The notes below the pieces were generated by a model. It was not told the DNA's origin. It did no database searches and was given only the letters and a program-made list of their open reading frames with translations. From contig OZ024788.1 in the NCBI GenBank assembly GCA_964017065.1, positions 6,808,175 to 6,872,174 of the forward strand: a stretch of DNA of 64,000 nucleotides, written 5' to 3'. Below are positions 1-26,307 of the stretch, one piece after another (position 1 is the first letter of the stretch; each line of letters begins with the position of its first letter). This stretch comes from Haliclona indistincta. Taxonomy: Eukaryota; Porifera; Demospongiae; Haplosclerida; Chalinidae. Position numbers and translations under genes: made by a program.

Positions 1-796
1 TATACTGTGCTCGGAGGAACTGCTTTAGTAGCAGCCAATGTGTCAGGAAGAGGTCGTAATGTCAACAACTTTGACTGCAGATGAAAAGTGATGCATTATA
101 GTATTTACTTATGTACCAAATCGTAGATGCACTGTATCACTCTATGACCGAAATCGACTAGCAATCTCACCTTCAACTCTAAAGGGGGAAAGGTAACAGA
201 AGGTCTGAAGGCATGTCCCACCCCAGTGGTTGTGAGATGTAGATCATTTCGTGTATCAAGAGGACTGACTGTAGACAAGCGAAGCCTGCAGCTCATCGCG
301 CTCTTGGTCTTTCTTGTTCTCTGTTCCACAGATGACAGATCAGATCGCCGCACACCCGCGTACAAACGCCGCGTCTCTGTCGCCTAGCAACGGATCTTAA
401 TTTTTACAACATAATTTTTAAGTTTAAAATTTGAAACTTATAAATTTGATTCTATCACTGACCAATCAGATTGCTCTATTTTGAATTCACGCAAATTCAA
501 ATTTCCATCAACAACAGGACGTGTGTCGGAGACAACGTGTGTGGACCGCGGCTCTGTCGCCTTACAAAGCTGTTGTCGTTAACAGAAAGTCACATAATTA
601 GTAGCTCCGGTAAGCATAATCATCTAGTGTCAGCGTTGTGTTTGTCTGCGTGCTGAGAGAGCGAGTTTAGAGCTAGCTTTATTTGGGAGCCATTGGGCTA
701 GTTGGCAGTCTGTATAGTGTTCAATATGTTTTCTGTCAGAGGTAAAGAGCGCTAGAGACTGTTTGTTACTTGTCGTTTTTCTTGTTTCACACAGCA
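1..796. other. 5' flank of the kinesin gene, no gene recognised
   Basis: No reading frame here resembles a known family. The 3' part is probably promoter and 5' UTR of the kinesin gene. A 20-bp sequence at 461-480 (accaatcagattgctctatt) occurs again, exactly inverted, at 10463-10482, which suggests the edge of a dispersed repeat. Confidence 0.4.
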
Positions 797-7223
<6,427 letters not shown>

Positions 7224-7894
7224 TGTACATAAGTGTTCATAATTATTTCAGAAGAACTATGTGAAACTGCAACATTTTGTGTGTAGCCGTGAAATATTTA
7301 TCATAATTTTTGTTCCACGTTAATTTGCATTCTGATGACTTGCTGTACATTCAGTTATTGTAGCGAAGACCAGAGTTGGTTTTCTGAAAAATGCTGATAG
7401 TGAAGATTTAATGTACAGCATGCATTAGGTTTCTTTCAAGAGCATCACCATTCTGGAACCTCTCTAAGGCGGACGCCATTGTGGGACTAACAAAAATTGT
7501 CCATTATAGAGAGGGTGTCCTCTGGTCAGGGATTTATTATACATAATGTGGGTTTTATTTGGGATTCAGTAAGTGTCCATTATAGAGAGGTTGTCCTCTA
7601 AGAGGGGTTCCACTGAATGCACAAAATGCAACTATTAATTTTGTGATCGAATGCATAGTGATGACTTAGATGAAAGTGCGGTCACTGCAGTAAAAGACCT
7701 CTTCCTGAACTATCTCTAGCTAGCTATTGGCTCCCGTTATTTTGATAAATTCATCTCTGAACCAGTGTTTTCACTGATTTTGCTGTCGGATGATGACAGC
7801 AAATTTTAATTGCACATAGACAATAACATCAACATACAAAATATCGTATTATTATGTTGATGAGTTGTTTGATTGATAGGTTGCTATCTTGATC
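7224..7894. other. Intergenic region between converging genes
   Basis: 3' flanks of the kinesin (+) and ethanolamine kinase (-) genes. Apart from the MITE at 7453-7615 no feature is visible. Confidence 0.6.
7453..7615 (+). mobile_element. pogo/Tigger-like MITE, copy 2
   Basis: 163 bp, same family as 1501-1661. The left end is slightly degraded (ctggaacctctctaaggcgg) and the right end is ggttccactg. It lies downstream of the kinesin stop codon. Confidence 0.7.
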
Positions 7895-10800
7895 TCACAG
7901 AGCCAGGAACTCTTCTTTTCTCTTCATGTACTCATCGAACCTTACTCTACTGTACCTGAAAGAATTCAAAGTGGGAAAGATGATCAGGAAATTGTAGAGA
8001 TAACACGCTAGCAATATTGTAATTCTAGCTTTTTCCGGATCCCCGCATACCGTATAGCAGGAAATTTTCGCTGAAGAAAATTTTCGCGAATACGCTAGAT
8101 ATAGCATTTCGCGAATAATATTTTCGCGAATCAGCGCTATTGCCCCATCTTTGTAAACAAAAACAAGACTTTCGCAAATAATATTTTCACGAATAGCCTG
8201 TAATTCGAGAAATTCGCGAAAATATTCTCCCGCGAAAATTACCCGCTACACGATGCCACAGAATGACGTTAAACGTAAGTTTTATTGAACCATAGCACTC
8301 CCTAGTCTAGTTTTTAGTTCTAGCAAAGCGTCATTATAGTACTCCGAGAGATACATCACACCTTTGTGCTGTTTATTTTATTCTATAGTTCTCTAATTTT
8401 ACCTAACAAAGTCAAAATCGATGGTTGAGTATTCCGCTTGCAGTAGCGCCCACAAACACCAGAAAATGTGACAAGCCTGCGTGAGGGAGAGGGAGTGAGC
8501 TGTATTATCCACAAGTGTCTTCTTACTCTCACCAGTGCACACTTGTTGGCTTCTCTGTAGAACTGATGAACGTCATCTTCTGTGACTGATTCTAGTGAAC
8601 GACCTAAGGACAAAAAATCAAATAATTATTAGCACAAAAATTGGCGTATTATTTTTCTGACTTTGTAGTCTTGCTAGTTCTGTCAAATAGTCTCGAATGA
8701 ATTGTTTCTGAACTGCTTCTCCGGGGTACAATGAGAAGTCGACATCATCATTTAAACCTTAAAATGGAACAAAAATTGAAAAAGGTCTGTCTGTCCATTG
8801 CCTCAATGACTGTTGTACATTGTGACAAAGTACAAGACTGTGTGAGCCTGCTGTTTGCTATTATAGAATATTTTCTATTATCTGAGATGCAACACAGCGC
8901 CAGTCACTGCTGCATCGCCAGGCTTTACATCCTGTTGTCAGTCTTGTGTGTCATTATCAAACATGTTCCTATACATTAGCAGTGTTCCCATACATTGTCA
9001 CTTGACTTGTCATTATTACAGGTGTAATGTCTTGTGTATTATGTGCACACCTACCAGCAAATTCACAGAAGTAGTCGCCTACATCGAATGCAGAAATGTT
9101 GACACCTCCGTACTCAAAATCAATGAAAGTGACAGTGTCTAAAATAAACAGTAGTTACTAGTAAATAGTTGGCAGAGTCATTGTCAACTATACTTGTACT
9201 CAATGGTCTGAGTAATGTCCGCTATACGGTACTGTACTGTATCATATTATTCATGTGTGCTGGCTACAGTGGAACCCCTCTAAGCGGACACCCATCTCCA
9301 GAGGACACCCTCTCTATAATGGACTCTTACTGAATCCCAAATAAATTATAACCCACATAATGTATAATAAACCCCTGACCAGAGGACACCCTCTCTATAA
9401 TGGACAATTTTGTTCCCAATGGTGTCCGCCTTAGAGAGGTTCCACTGTAGGTACCTTCACTTATTGGAGATATGTGAGATGTGTCTAATAAAAGGCACTT
9501 TTCAATGAGTAAAGAGTTGCGCCAATGATAATAATATGTGGCTACAGACAGTATGTGAGCAACACCTGACAATGCGGCGGTGTAGTAAGTATTAGTTATT
9601 GCCCTCACATGAGGGCAATAACCGACATTAATGACCGCGGGAAAGTCAGTTGCCCGAGACTGTACGAGGGCAACCGACTTTCCCGAGGTCATTAATGTCG
9701 GTTAATGCCCGAGTTGTGTAGGGCAATAAATGATTTATTACATAGTTCATCTCTGTGAGCGCAATAACATCGCGAATTTTTAAAAATCGCAAAGACGCAA
9801 CGGTCTGTTGCTATAGAAGACGCTACGCGCGGTCAATAACCTACATTAACCCTTTAGTTGCTAGGTTATTTTGGCGAAAATTCGACTTGCTCTAAACTGA
9901 CAGTTTGTCTAGCAATTTTCTACAACATGCAGTACGCTAGCTGTTCCAAACTAGCACTGTTTTTACCTGGCAAGTCAAAGTTTACGACCATGTACTAAAA
10001 TCTGAGTTGGCCACTCCCACTTCGGAACTGAAGCCACTTAAGTGCTGCAGCCTCGTCATTTTTCAGCTGATTTTGGTCTTCATTTAGCCCTGGTGACTGA
10101 TACAAAAACCTGGTGGTGTCCAGGTGAGCAAACAGCACAGTTTAGACCATATTCTATGCCAAAGTATGCATTTCCGGGCATCCTGAAGCCCTAAAAATGC
10201 CGAAAGCGGCGAGGGGCTCCGCCCCTTCGAACCCCAGGTTAAAGGGGGGACACCCCCCTTTAAAAATCCCCCCGTTCTATATATTTTAGTGGGGAGGGCG
10301 CGGCGAAAAACAGTGGGTTTTTTCAGGTAAAGTTATCTTCTGCAATTAAACTTGATTTGACCTTTCTAGAGCACTTTTCACACTATTTATGACATCTAGA
10401 GTAGGTGGAGTCAATTATGACGCCTTAAGGCGTCAATAGCCTATAAAGGGTTAATGCCCTCGAATAGAGCAATCTGATTGGTGAAAGATGACGTACTATG
10501 TAATAACATGAGTTCCTTGCGCACCTGTATAGGAACTGATCAGGTACAACATCACTCAGCTTTATTGCAGGACTATAACGAATACCGCAAAATTTATTTT
10601 CTAGACTGCAATGAGAACAGTCTTTGGCCAAGCCAAAGGTTATGAAACGACAAGTGTGCTCTTTGAAATAAAGCACTGCTCTGGCAGAGCTTTATTAGTG
10701 TGCAAGAGAGAGATGACAGATCAGTGAAAAAGATGATCGAGAGCTGATCGAGAGATGTTTTATCTACTACAGCATTTCCTCTAGCACCGATACGTACCAG

Positions 10801-11840
10801 CTGAAACTTGCATTGAACATACCTTTCTTCTCATCATAGATCAGGTTGCCGGCCAGTAGATCATTATGGCAGAACACTAGAGGTGATTTCAGCTTCAGCA
10901 ACACTTGCTTGATCTCTTTTGTTTCTCTTATCAGCGGCTCCATTGAACCGTAAGTTCTCTTGAAACTGAGAGAACAAGTAAGATCAGAAAAATTAGGGAA
11001 TGAATGAGTGATCTGTTGAGAAGATGAGTATGTGCATGTAATTTAGTGAGTGAGTGAGTGAGTGAGTGAGGGGAGTGAGTGAGTTGAGTGAACGAGGAGC
11101 AATTTAAAGACATTAGGGAATGTGTGAGCAATTGTGATTGCAAGCGATTGAGTGTGATTGACAAGGAGTGAGATTGTCATTGAGCAAGTGATCATGCATA
11201 CACGACCATGCACTGATCAAGCTAGTTATTATGACAGTAGTCACAGGAGAAAGCAACATGGTAACAGTGTCCAATACCTTTCATTGATCTTGCCGTTGGT
11301 AAACACACCGGGCACTTTGCGAATAAACCCGTCCAGAAACACGTCTAACATGCACTGCTGTAGAGAAGGCGGGACCTCAAGTGTGTGGAGACGAGCCAGG
11401 GCGGTGGCTACTCTCTTGCCCATGGCGGGATCATGAAGCTCTTCCAGCTTGACTTGTCGTCCCGGGACATAGCCGTAGCAGAGTCCATTGTCCAGTTTGC
11501 AGTATACAGGAGGGCTGAGACCTTTCGTGTGCAACCAGAGCATGATCGTGAGCTCTTTCTCTCGGTCTATGAATACGTCCGTGTTGTTACCGTTCAGACG
11601 CAAGAGCACGTACGCTCTCTCGTCTTGCTCGCCTTCTTGGTACAGCGCCAGTAGCTTGTTCGTGTATCCCTCGAATTCTTTGACCTTCAGTTTGCTAGCT
11701 GTCCACTCGGGTCGGCATACCGTCATCACACGATCACGGAACCCAGCCAGTAGATCACTAGGGTCTAGTTGAACCGACAGAAACGCGCAAGCAAAGCCGC
11801 CAACATTTTTCTCTTTCAACGCCATGTTGGACGGCTGCAA
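7895..11840 (-). CDS. ETNK: Ethanolamine kinase, downstream tandem copy
   Basis: Cytosolic kinase making phosphoethanolamine from ethanolamine and ATP, the first step of the CDP-ethanolamine (Kennedy) pathway. Seven exons in minus-strand order: 11840-11278, 10965-10823, 9138-9055, 8757-8662, 8603-8533, 8476-8403, 7955-7895. They give 363 residues, or 358 from the Met at 11825. The nucleotide-binding part contains NGNNTDVFIDREKE. Brenner's motif is CHNDLLAGNLIY (catalytic Asp). The metal-binding motif is FIDFEYGGVN, followed by WCLWALLQAEYSTIDFDF and the C-terminus FDEYMKRKEEFLAL. These match animal ETNK better than choline kinase. Five of the other six exons match the upstream copy in length exactly. 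Substrate preference between ethanolamine and choline is inferred. Confidence 0.9.
8047..8252. mobile_element. MITE of the TACCGTA family
   Basis: About 205 bp between the last two exons of the downstream ethanolamine kinase gene. It starts taccgtatagcaggaaattt and ends with a degraded inverse. The inside repeats ttttcgcgaata in both orientations. It is noncoding. Confidence 0.55.
9267..9447 (-). mobile_element. pogo/Tigger-like MITE, copy 3 (inverted)
   Basis: 181 bp with intact ends CAGTGGAAC ... GTTCCACTG, flanked on both sides by TA. This is the best-preserved copy and lies opposite in orientation to the other three. It sits in intron 2 of the downstream ethanolamine kinase gene. Confidence 0.8.
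9598..9730. repeat. Hairpin repeat with GGGCAATAA ends
   Basis: Near-perfect inverted repeat: arms of about 39 bases (9617-9656 and 9664-9704, containing accgacattaatgacc) around a short loop. Outer ttgccct/agggcaa motifs also occur in both orientations. It looks like a nonautonomous element, and the surrounding 9.7-10.5 kb also looks repeat-derived (GC-rich ggggctccgcccc segment near 10215). Confidence 0.6.
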
Positions 11841-11921
11841 GACATGGGGCGGGGCTGGTAATTAACTTTTTTAATAACCTGTGTTACAGAATCAAGTGAT
11901 GTGTTATACACAATAAGTGAA

Positions 11922-14900
11922 TTATAACAATAAAAATTTGTCTTTCTTTGCTTTGTATTCGTTCAGCCGGATTGCGCCATACCTAAACAAAAAGATGACA
12001 ACCAAAAAAATAATTAATTCTTCTCAACTCACTCTAAGTAATCTATGTCTATGGAAGAGAACTGTTGCTGGAGCACAGACCATAACGCCCACTTCAAATT
12101 GGATGCCTAAAAGAGTATACAGACAAGTAAATACACATTATTCAAGGGCGTATAGAGAAAGAGGGCATGCAACCGTCAATCACTCCCGTAGGATAGCGAA
12201 ATATTTAAAAGTGTTAAAAAATATGCCGTGACCAGGATTCGAACCTGGGTTATTGCGGCCACAACGCAATGTCCTAACCTCTAGACGATCACGGCAACTC
12301 ACATCAGTGCCCGTCAACATTGCTCTTTTGATGCTAACACTAGTATACCTGACTAACATCAACCCCCACATCATGTGAATGTGCACGTACAATCAAGGAA
12401 GTCGTATGCATGTGACAATACAGTGGGAATACACTACAGTATTTAAAATGTGTTTTAAAATAGCAAAAACATTAAAAATTTGCTTCTCTGTAATAATGTA
12501 ACCAACACTCCCTTATTAGAGTATTGAGTCAATTCTGTGTACATTTGGACTGTACTGGGGTGATACAGTGGAACCTCTCTAAGGCGGACACCATTGGGAC
12601 CAACAAAAATCATCCAATATAGAGAGGGTGTTCTCTGGTCAGGGGTTTATTATACATTATTGGGATTCAGTAAGTGTCCATTATAGAGGGATGAGGGGTG
12701 TCCTCTAAAGGGGTCCCACTGTACATGTAATTGTGCAAAATGTACTTTTAGAAAAATAATTCTGATGCATCCATAAAGGAGTAGCCCTAACAATCGCCCA
12801 AGTCAGTATAGTAGTTTTTAAAATAATCATCTACTTCCCTCTTTACACTTCATCGTGTCAACTAGAAGAAGCCAACCTGTTACTCAGAGCAAGCAGGTCT
12901 ATTATCACTACCGATAATTTATGCAGGGTATATAGGTAGTGTTGAGTACTCGTTACTTTAGCAGGTTCCTTTATGTGCTCCTGCTCATAGCAAGCAGTGC
13001 TTACCAATGCTGATTTATTTGCTTCTCTGTACAATACATCTACTTGATCGTCCGTGATAAGTGAGACAGATGTGCCTATGAACAAAAAACAGTAAAAAAA
13101 TTATTAATTATAAGTTATAGAACAAGGTACCTTTAAGTTTTGCCGATTCTTCAAGGTAAGCTCTAATCCACCACTTCTGAAAGCTCTCGCTTGGATAGCG
13201 GCTAAAATCAACGTCATCGAGACCTATCAAATACACAAAACTCACTATCGGTAATAACAGCAAGACAAAGTGCAATAACGTACCTGCAAATTCGTTGAAG
13301 AAGTTGCCAATATCGAAAGCAATATGGTTCACTCCAGCATACTCAAAATCAATGAGTTTTATTGATCCTACAATCAGGCAAATGAAGTGAAAAACCACTC
13401 TTACAATGTCATGACAACAAGATACAAGGTGGACATCTTATTATTAGAGTGAAAATTATTAATAAGATACATGTACCTACCACGTGACCATAATGCAAAA
13501 CCAACAAAGATTTACGAAAAAGGCAGGTTGCAAGTGAGAGGGGTGACCGAGCTAGCTGTACGCTAATAGGAGAGGTCAGAGGACTGAACTAGCTGTACGC
13601 TAATAGGAGAGGTCAGCGGGACTGAACTAGCTGTACGCTAATAGGAGAGGTCAGAGGACTGAACTAGCTGTACGCTAATAGGAGAGGTCAGCGGGACTGA
13701 ACTAGCTGTACGCTAATAGGAGAGGTCAGCGGGACTGAACTAGCTTTACGCTAATAGGAGAGGTCAGCGGGACTGAACTAGCTTTACGCTAATAGGAGAA
13801 GTCAGCGGGACTGAACTAGCTTTACGCTAATAGGAGAGGTCAGCGGGACTGAACTAGCTGTCACAGTACATCTTGAACTCTCTGCTATACACTTGCCTCC
13901 TTCACCCATGGGAGATCCAGAAGCCTTTCTGATTTAATTATTAAATCTATGCCTTAAAAGTTTTGGCTATGCATTCTTCCAATAACAAGTCTGTCTCTTT
14001 ACTCCTTCTACTGAATAATTATTTTAGGCCTTTCACCTCTTACGATGACTCTGGCTGCTACATGCATACAAAAAGAAAGGCTTTTTGCTCTCCCATAAAT
14101 TATGGGTGAAGGAGACAGTGTATAGCAGAGCATTCAAGATGTACTGTGACAGCTAGTTTAATCCCTCTGACCTCTCCTATTAGTGTCTTTTGACCCTAAC
14201 AATGGTTGTAGGTATCATCCTCTGTTGTGTACTTTCTAGTCATGAGGTTCCTTTCACTCTTCCTGACAAGTGTCCTGGCTGTGTCAAGCCCATATACAGT
14301 AATACCCCCCCCACCCGCTACAATGAAGACCCTTTGAAGTGACATAGAATGAATCTTTGCTAAATTCCAAGCGCAAGTGTGGATTATATCAACGACACTC
14401 TTGTCGTCAAGTGAACCGGCATGAAACAAATCGTGAGACAGACATCACACTTTGTAAACACCAAAATTGGGGGCACCCAGCATTCAGTACTAATGCAAGT
14501 ACCAAAATTGGCACGTATTTCAAACTAATGCAAAACACCAAAATTGGAAATACCCATCACGAGTCAGGTCCTAGGACTCCAGCCCCACTAGTCATATAGA
14601 ATCAACCCCAGCTCTGTCTTTGAATTAGCATACTGATAAATAATTATAATGCCTTGGTTAAGATGACGGGTAACAGTTTGCTAATAATAAATAATATTAT
14701 TCAAAAAAAGTTTTTATGCACTGTGCAAAATAAGAGCTTGCTAGGGCGCTGTGAGGGCTATCAATGAAGATGCTAAACACTGTTCTTCCTTCAACGCAAG
14801 GTACTGTGCAACTCGGTGACAACAGGCAAAACTGTTAACTAAAATACTGCTTCACTGACGTCATTTACATTGCTAGTATTTAGCGATAATTATATTCAGG

Positions 14901-17381
14901 TGCATTGGCCGTGGAGCGTAACTGTTACCTGTCACTTTAAAAGTGGTCAATACTTCTCGGTTTCGGGGAAAAGAAACTAAAAATGCAACTTACCATCCAT
15001 TTCATTGTATATCATGTTCCTGCACTGGAGGTCGTTGTGACACAGAACCAGAGGTGAGGTGAACTTAGCAATCTCCTCTTTCATGACCTCTGTCTCACGC
15101 TTCAGGTACTCCATCGAGCCATAAAGCCGAGTGAACCTAAAGAAGGAAGAAAAGCATGCAGTGAGCTGACCGCACTGTTGAAAAACTTCTTGCTAAGAAG
15201 ATGTTGTGCTTCATCCAACATCAACTAGTGTAAAATGTCACACATGACGTTGAGCCAATCAATGATGTAAAATTACATAATAAAGTTGTGCGTGACTGTA
15301 GGCTACATTATTGTACCTAGCTGCACGTCCCTTGCTTGTCGTACAACTTTACGACAAGACATCAAAGAAATGGTGTCTCAGTTACGAAATCACCTCAGAC
15401 CAACGCCATGGCAACTACAAGCTACTAATAAACATGATTAGCTACACAACAATGGTGTGCACAACAGTGTGAGTAGGAACCAATTATCAACTAACAAACA
15501 ACACCAACTCATTGACAAGATTATCCAATTTGCTCATTCAATGCAACAATGAGAAATCAATAACAAACACTAAAGAATAATTTATGATGCAATCACTTTC
15601 ACTACACTGTGACAGGATGTCTATACCGTGATGCAACATAGAACAAGTTGATGTTATTGCACATGTGTTGGATTATAAACTAAAACTTGAGATTCCGAAC
15701 ACAAAATACAGAAAGTACGTGCTCGAGTTTAGCATACAGTAATACCAGGAACCAATAATAAATTATAAAGGAGCATTTAATTAACTCCAAAATAGAACAG
15801 CATTTTGAACAAGTTGTACGATATTAAAACATTCTTAAGAAGCTATTTGAAAGCTGTTTCTACACTCAGATGCTAGCTTCTGCTATTAATTAAGTCGACT
15901 TTACAATGTAGAACACACAATAATTTATTTTTAAATAATGAACTTGGTTACGGTATCTCGATAAGACCCAATGAGTATACAACAATGGCGTATCCAGGAT
16001 TTGGAGTAGGAGGGTGCTTAATTATATATTCATATTAACCACACCCATATTTATTGACCACGCCCAAAAAATTAATTATTATTACAGTCAAAATTCAAGC
16101 AAAGCTTTGCATAATGCAGCTGTTCTCTGAGCTAGTATAGTTAAACGTGCATTCCTATGGCTAGCAAGCCACTAATCACCTTACTAAATTATGGCAAACT
16201 TTGCTAAGCATGGTTAACTATATCTTATGCCTCATTAAAAAAGAAATTTCTGGTTCTTATAATCTATTAGGGGGTGCTCAAGCACTGAAAGCACCCTTGT
16301 AAAAACGCCCCTGTACAATCCCAAAAAAGATTTTGATGCTCTGCCAAGTCTCTGGGCACTTTGACAAGTGATGCTCAAAGGGTATTTGAAATATTCACTT
16401 TCACATGAGAATGTGTCGTGGATGACCCACAAAAGGGTCCAAAATTTCTGACATTCTTTACACAACAAGAAGCTTTGAACAAAAGGAAAAGCAGTGACTT
16501 CACCACTGTCTTCCCACAGATGGAATGCGACAAATAATTGACATACACAAGAGTTCCTTACTTCAAAATTTCCCACCTCTATGGATTTCTCACTAGCTCA
16601 CAAACTATACATGTCTGTGTACGTACGTACAGTGTAGGCAGGCCTGCTCTTGGTATTTTGGGACGGCAGACCAGCTCTAGATGTGAGGGATTTGAAGATG
16701 GTGGTTGGTTGGTGATTGTATGAAAAGCTGTAGATACAGTGCATTCACATGCAGACACCCCAAATACGGAAGATTATTATTCTTTTCAAGTTTTCATAAT
16801 CATGATTACAAATAAAAAAATTATTGGTCACATGAAGGTCATGAATAATAATGAGCCTGTTGTACTCACCTTTCTGTGATTTTTACTTTCGGTGATGACA
16901 GCCACGACATCCAATCCGTCAGTGATTGTAAGATACGAGCCTGTCCGGTCACTCTCCCGCACGCTGGGGGAGGAGGGAGGGAGTGAAGGGACGCCACAAT
17001 GGCTGCTATTTTGCGCCCAACTATCGGATTGCTAATTTCAGCTAGATCCAGCATACGGCCTGGTAGAAAACCATAGCACAACCCATTATTGAATTGACAG
17101 TAGAGAGGTGGGCCGATTCCACTTTTATGTAGAGACTGCATAACAGCAACCTCGTATTCTCTATCAATGTATAGTTCTGTGTTGTTTCCGTTTATTCTGA
17201 GCAAGAATTCCGGATTAGTGTTGTGGTCACGTGAAACAGCCACTAGTAAATTCGTATAACCGTCTTTCAGGAAGTCATAGTTCACACGCCCAGCCTGCCA
17301 GTGCGGGCAACAGAGAGGAAGTACGTGTTGGTTGAAAACAGTTTGGATTGAGTCCTGATGGAGCTTGACGGGAAAGAGCAT
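11922..17381 (-). CDS. ETNK: Ethanolamine kinase, upstream tandem copy
   Basis: Same pathway role as its neighbour. Seven exons: 17381-16870, 15136-14994, 13367-13284, 13223-13131, 13075-13005, 12106-12033, 11982-11922, giving 345 residues. Visible motifs are NGNNTELYIDREYE, the Brenner motif CHNDLQCRNMIY, LIDFEYAGVNHIAFDIGN, and KWALWSVLQQQFSSIDIDYLE near the end (residues about 301-321). The last two exons lie beyond a tRNA gene and are easy to miss; without them the gene looks truncated. The stop is only 82 bp from the ATG of the downstream copy on the same strand. The paralogues have diverged well beyond allelic variation, so both are probably functional. Confidence 0.87.
12224..12295 (-). 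tRNA. tRNA-His: tRNA-His (GTG)
   Basis: A 72-base cloverleaf on the minus strand. Acceptor arms are GCCGTGA and TCACGGC with discriminator A. The anticodon stem TTGCG/CGCAA encloses loop TTGTGGC, so the anticodon is GTG. The T arm is CCAGG-TTCGAATC-CCTGG and the D arm TCGTCTAGAGGTTAGGAC. There is no intron and no encoded CCA. It lies inside intron 5 of the upstream ethanolamine kinase gene, on the same strand. Confidence 0.96.
12566..12721 (+). mobile_element. pogo/Tigger-like MITE, copy 4
   Basis: 156 bp with ends CAGTGGAAC ... GTCCCACTG between TA dinucleotides, in intron 5 of the upstream ethanolamine kinase gene, about 270 bp from the tRNA. Confidence 0.75.
13545..14190. repeat. Inverted-repeat element with an internal tandem array
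   Basis: About eight tandem units of 38-39 bp (core acgctaataggagaggtcag) occupy 13555-13855. A left arm follows (about 13815-13915, containing tgtcacagtacatcttgaa), and its inverse lies at 14093-14175 (ttcaagatgtactgtgaca) and ends with one inverted copy of the tandem unit. The element is noncoding, within intron 2 of the upstream ethanolamine kinase gene. Confidence 0.7.
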
Positions 17382-18491
17382 ATTAGATGCAAGTAGCGAT
17401 GTCAGTCGAAATTTTTCGCTTTTTGTAGTCTGCTTATCTTAGTCACTGCTTGAACAAGGATGCAAAGAGCTTTCGAACAAACCTTATTTCGTCAAAATCG
17501 GTGCTGTTTGAACCAAGCTACCTTGATCAAAAGTTAAAATATAATTTAATTTTTTCTACCGTATTATTCTATTGCATCCAATTAGAGAGCGTGGTCCATT
17601 GCGTTCCTTCAATTCCGTTCTAAAAGTCAGTGCAAAAATTCATCGTGCAATGGATTCAAACTAATAACACAATGGATTGATAGTTTGATATGTTGTTACT
17701 TAGTACACCAAGATTCATTAATAAAGCAGCTTTTTGTATGGAGATACAGCTTGCGGAAAATGCAGTATTTCATGAATTTTGAAAAATCGGGAAGAGGAAG
17801 CTGACACAAAATATAATTGGAGATGGTGATGTACAAGATAATATTGGTGCCTCGGATTTCCTTAAGGTTCAGACAGTCCTCAAAATATGTCTCACAGCCA
17901 ATCTTGAAAGCGCCAAAGAGCTGCAAACTCTGGAAGTTGTACAACGTCGACGTCAATTGCACTCTGTGAACGTGTAGACAAACCTCAGCTGCAAAAATCA
18001 CCACAGAAGAGAGTCTAACCATAAACACTATGGATGGATAGCTTGATGTGTCCTTGCTTTGTATACCAAGACTCGTTGAGATTGCAGTTTCTCGTACGAA
18101 GTTACAGCTTGCGGAAAAAACGGACCGTCCGGATCTCAAATACACATATACTACGGGGACCGAAAAAAAGTGAAAAATTTTGGACCCTTCTGACATCGCT
18201 AATGCAAGTCTCTTTCCGTTGATTATGGCCTTCTCCCAGCAGCGTGCCTTACAGCCATTGTGAGATCGAAGAACTAGTCCTGTAGTCATGATGCATTGGT
18301 TTAGACAAGCGTGCGTGTGTGTCGATGACTCGTGGCAATTTAAAAATTACTAAGTGTGCACTTAATTAGAGCAGAACATTAGTCTAATCACTTCCATGTG
18401 GTGTAAGTTTTTGACGGCATTTTTAGCATACTTGTGGTTGCTCTGTTGCAGAAAGAGGGTCGGGTCAAAGTCGTATGACAAAAATGACAAG
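17382..18491. other. Divergent intergenic region
   Basis: Lies between the start of the upstream ethanolamine kinase gene (-) and the RasGEF gene (+). A diverged direct repeat of about 130 bp is visible (17631-17760 and 17990-18120, both ending near ttacagcttgcgg or tacagcttgcgg). Minus-strand open frame 17696-18289 matches no family I know. A 48-bp intron may precede 18449, with an alternative upstream start at 18396. Confidence 0.4.
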
Positions 18492-25899
<7,408 letters not shown>

Positions 25900-26307
25900 A
25901 TGTACTGTTATGCACTTTTTGAGTGACCAGAATTTAATCATATCATTATTATTTATTTATTAAGATGTTCTTTTGTTGAGTCACCACCATAATCACCACC
26001 AATCTTATTATTGCAAGGAAAGTACGCAAAAAATGTTTTGAAGTATTGAATTTGTACAAGTGTTGGCAACGAAAATTACTACAGATATGGAATTAGTCTA
26101 TAACTAAAAATTAATCTGTCAACAACAACACCAAAAGTATCCACTGGTACATACACCGATTGAATTACAGCGCTATTGGAGAACGTAAAACTAGCAGCCC
26201 TTAGTCTGTAGTACATCGAATAGGTACTGCTCATAATTGAATTTAAACCACAGATTTGTAGCATAATAGGTATAGTATATACAAAGGGATTCCGGTATGC
26301 GTGTTGT
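25900..26307. other. Intergenic region between converging 3' ends
   Basis: AT-rich 3' flanks of the RasGEF (+) and hydrolase (-) genes. No feature recognised. Confidence 0.6.

Noticed and set aside
105..365. Minus-strand 86-residue open frame as a divergent gene start
   Set aside because: No recognisable domain, and the composition looks like noncoding sequence.
12858..13085. Upstream ethanolamine kinase as a truncated pseudogene
   Set aside because: Exons 6 and 7 were found past the tRNA at 12106-12033 and 11982-11922, in phase and with the same lengths as in the neighbour.
13555..13855. CRISPR-like array
   Set aside because: Units are contiguous with no unique spacers, and the genome is eukaryotic. 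It is a tandem repeat.
17696..18289. 197-residue minus-strand open frame
   Set aside because: No family resemblance and no splice partners. It overlaps a diverged direct repeat.
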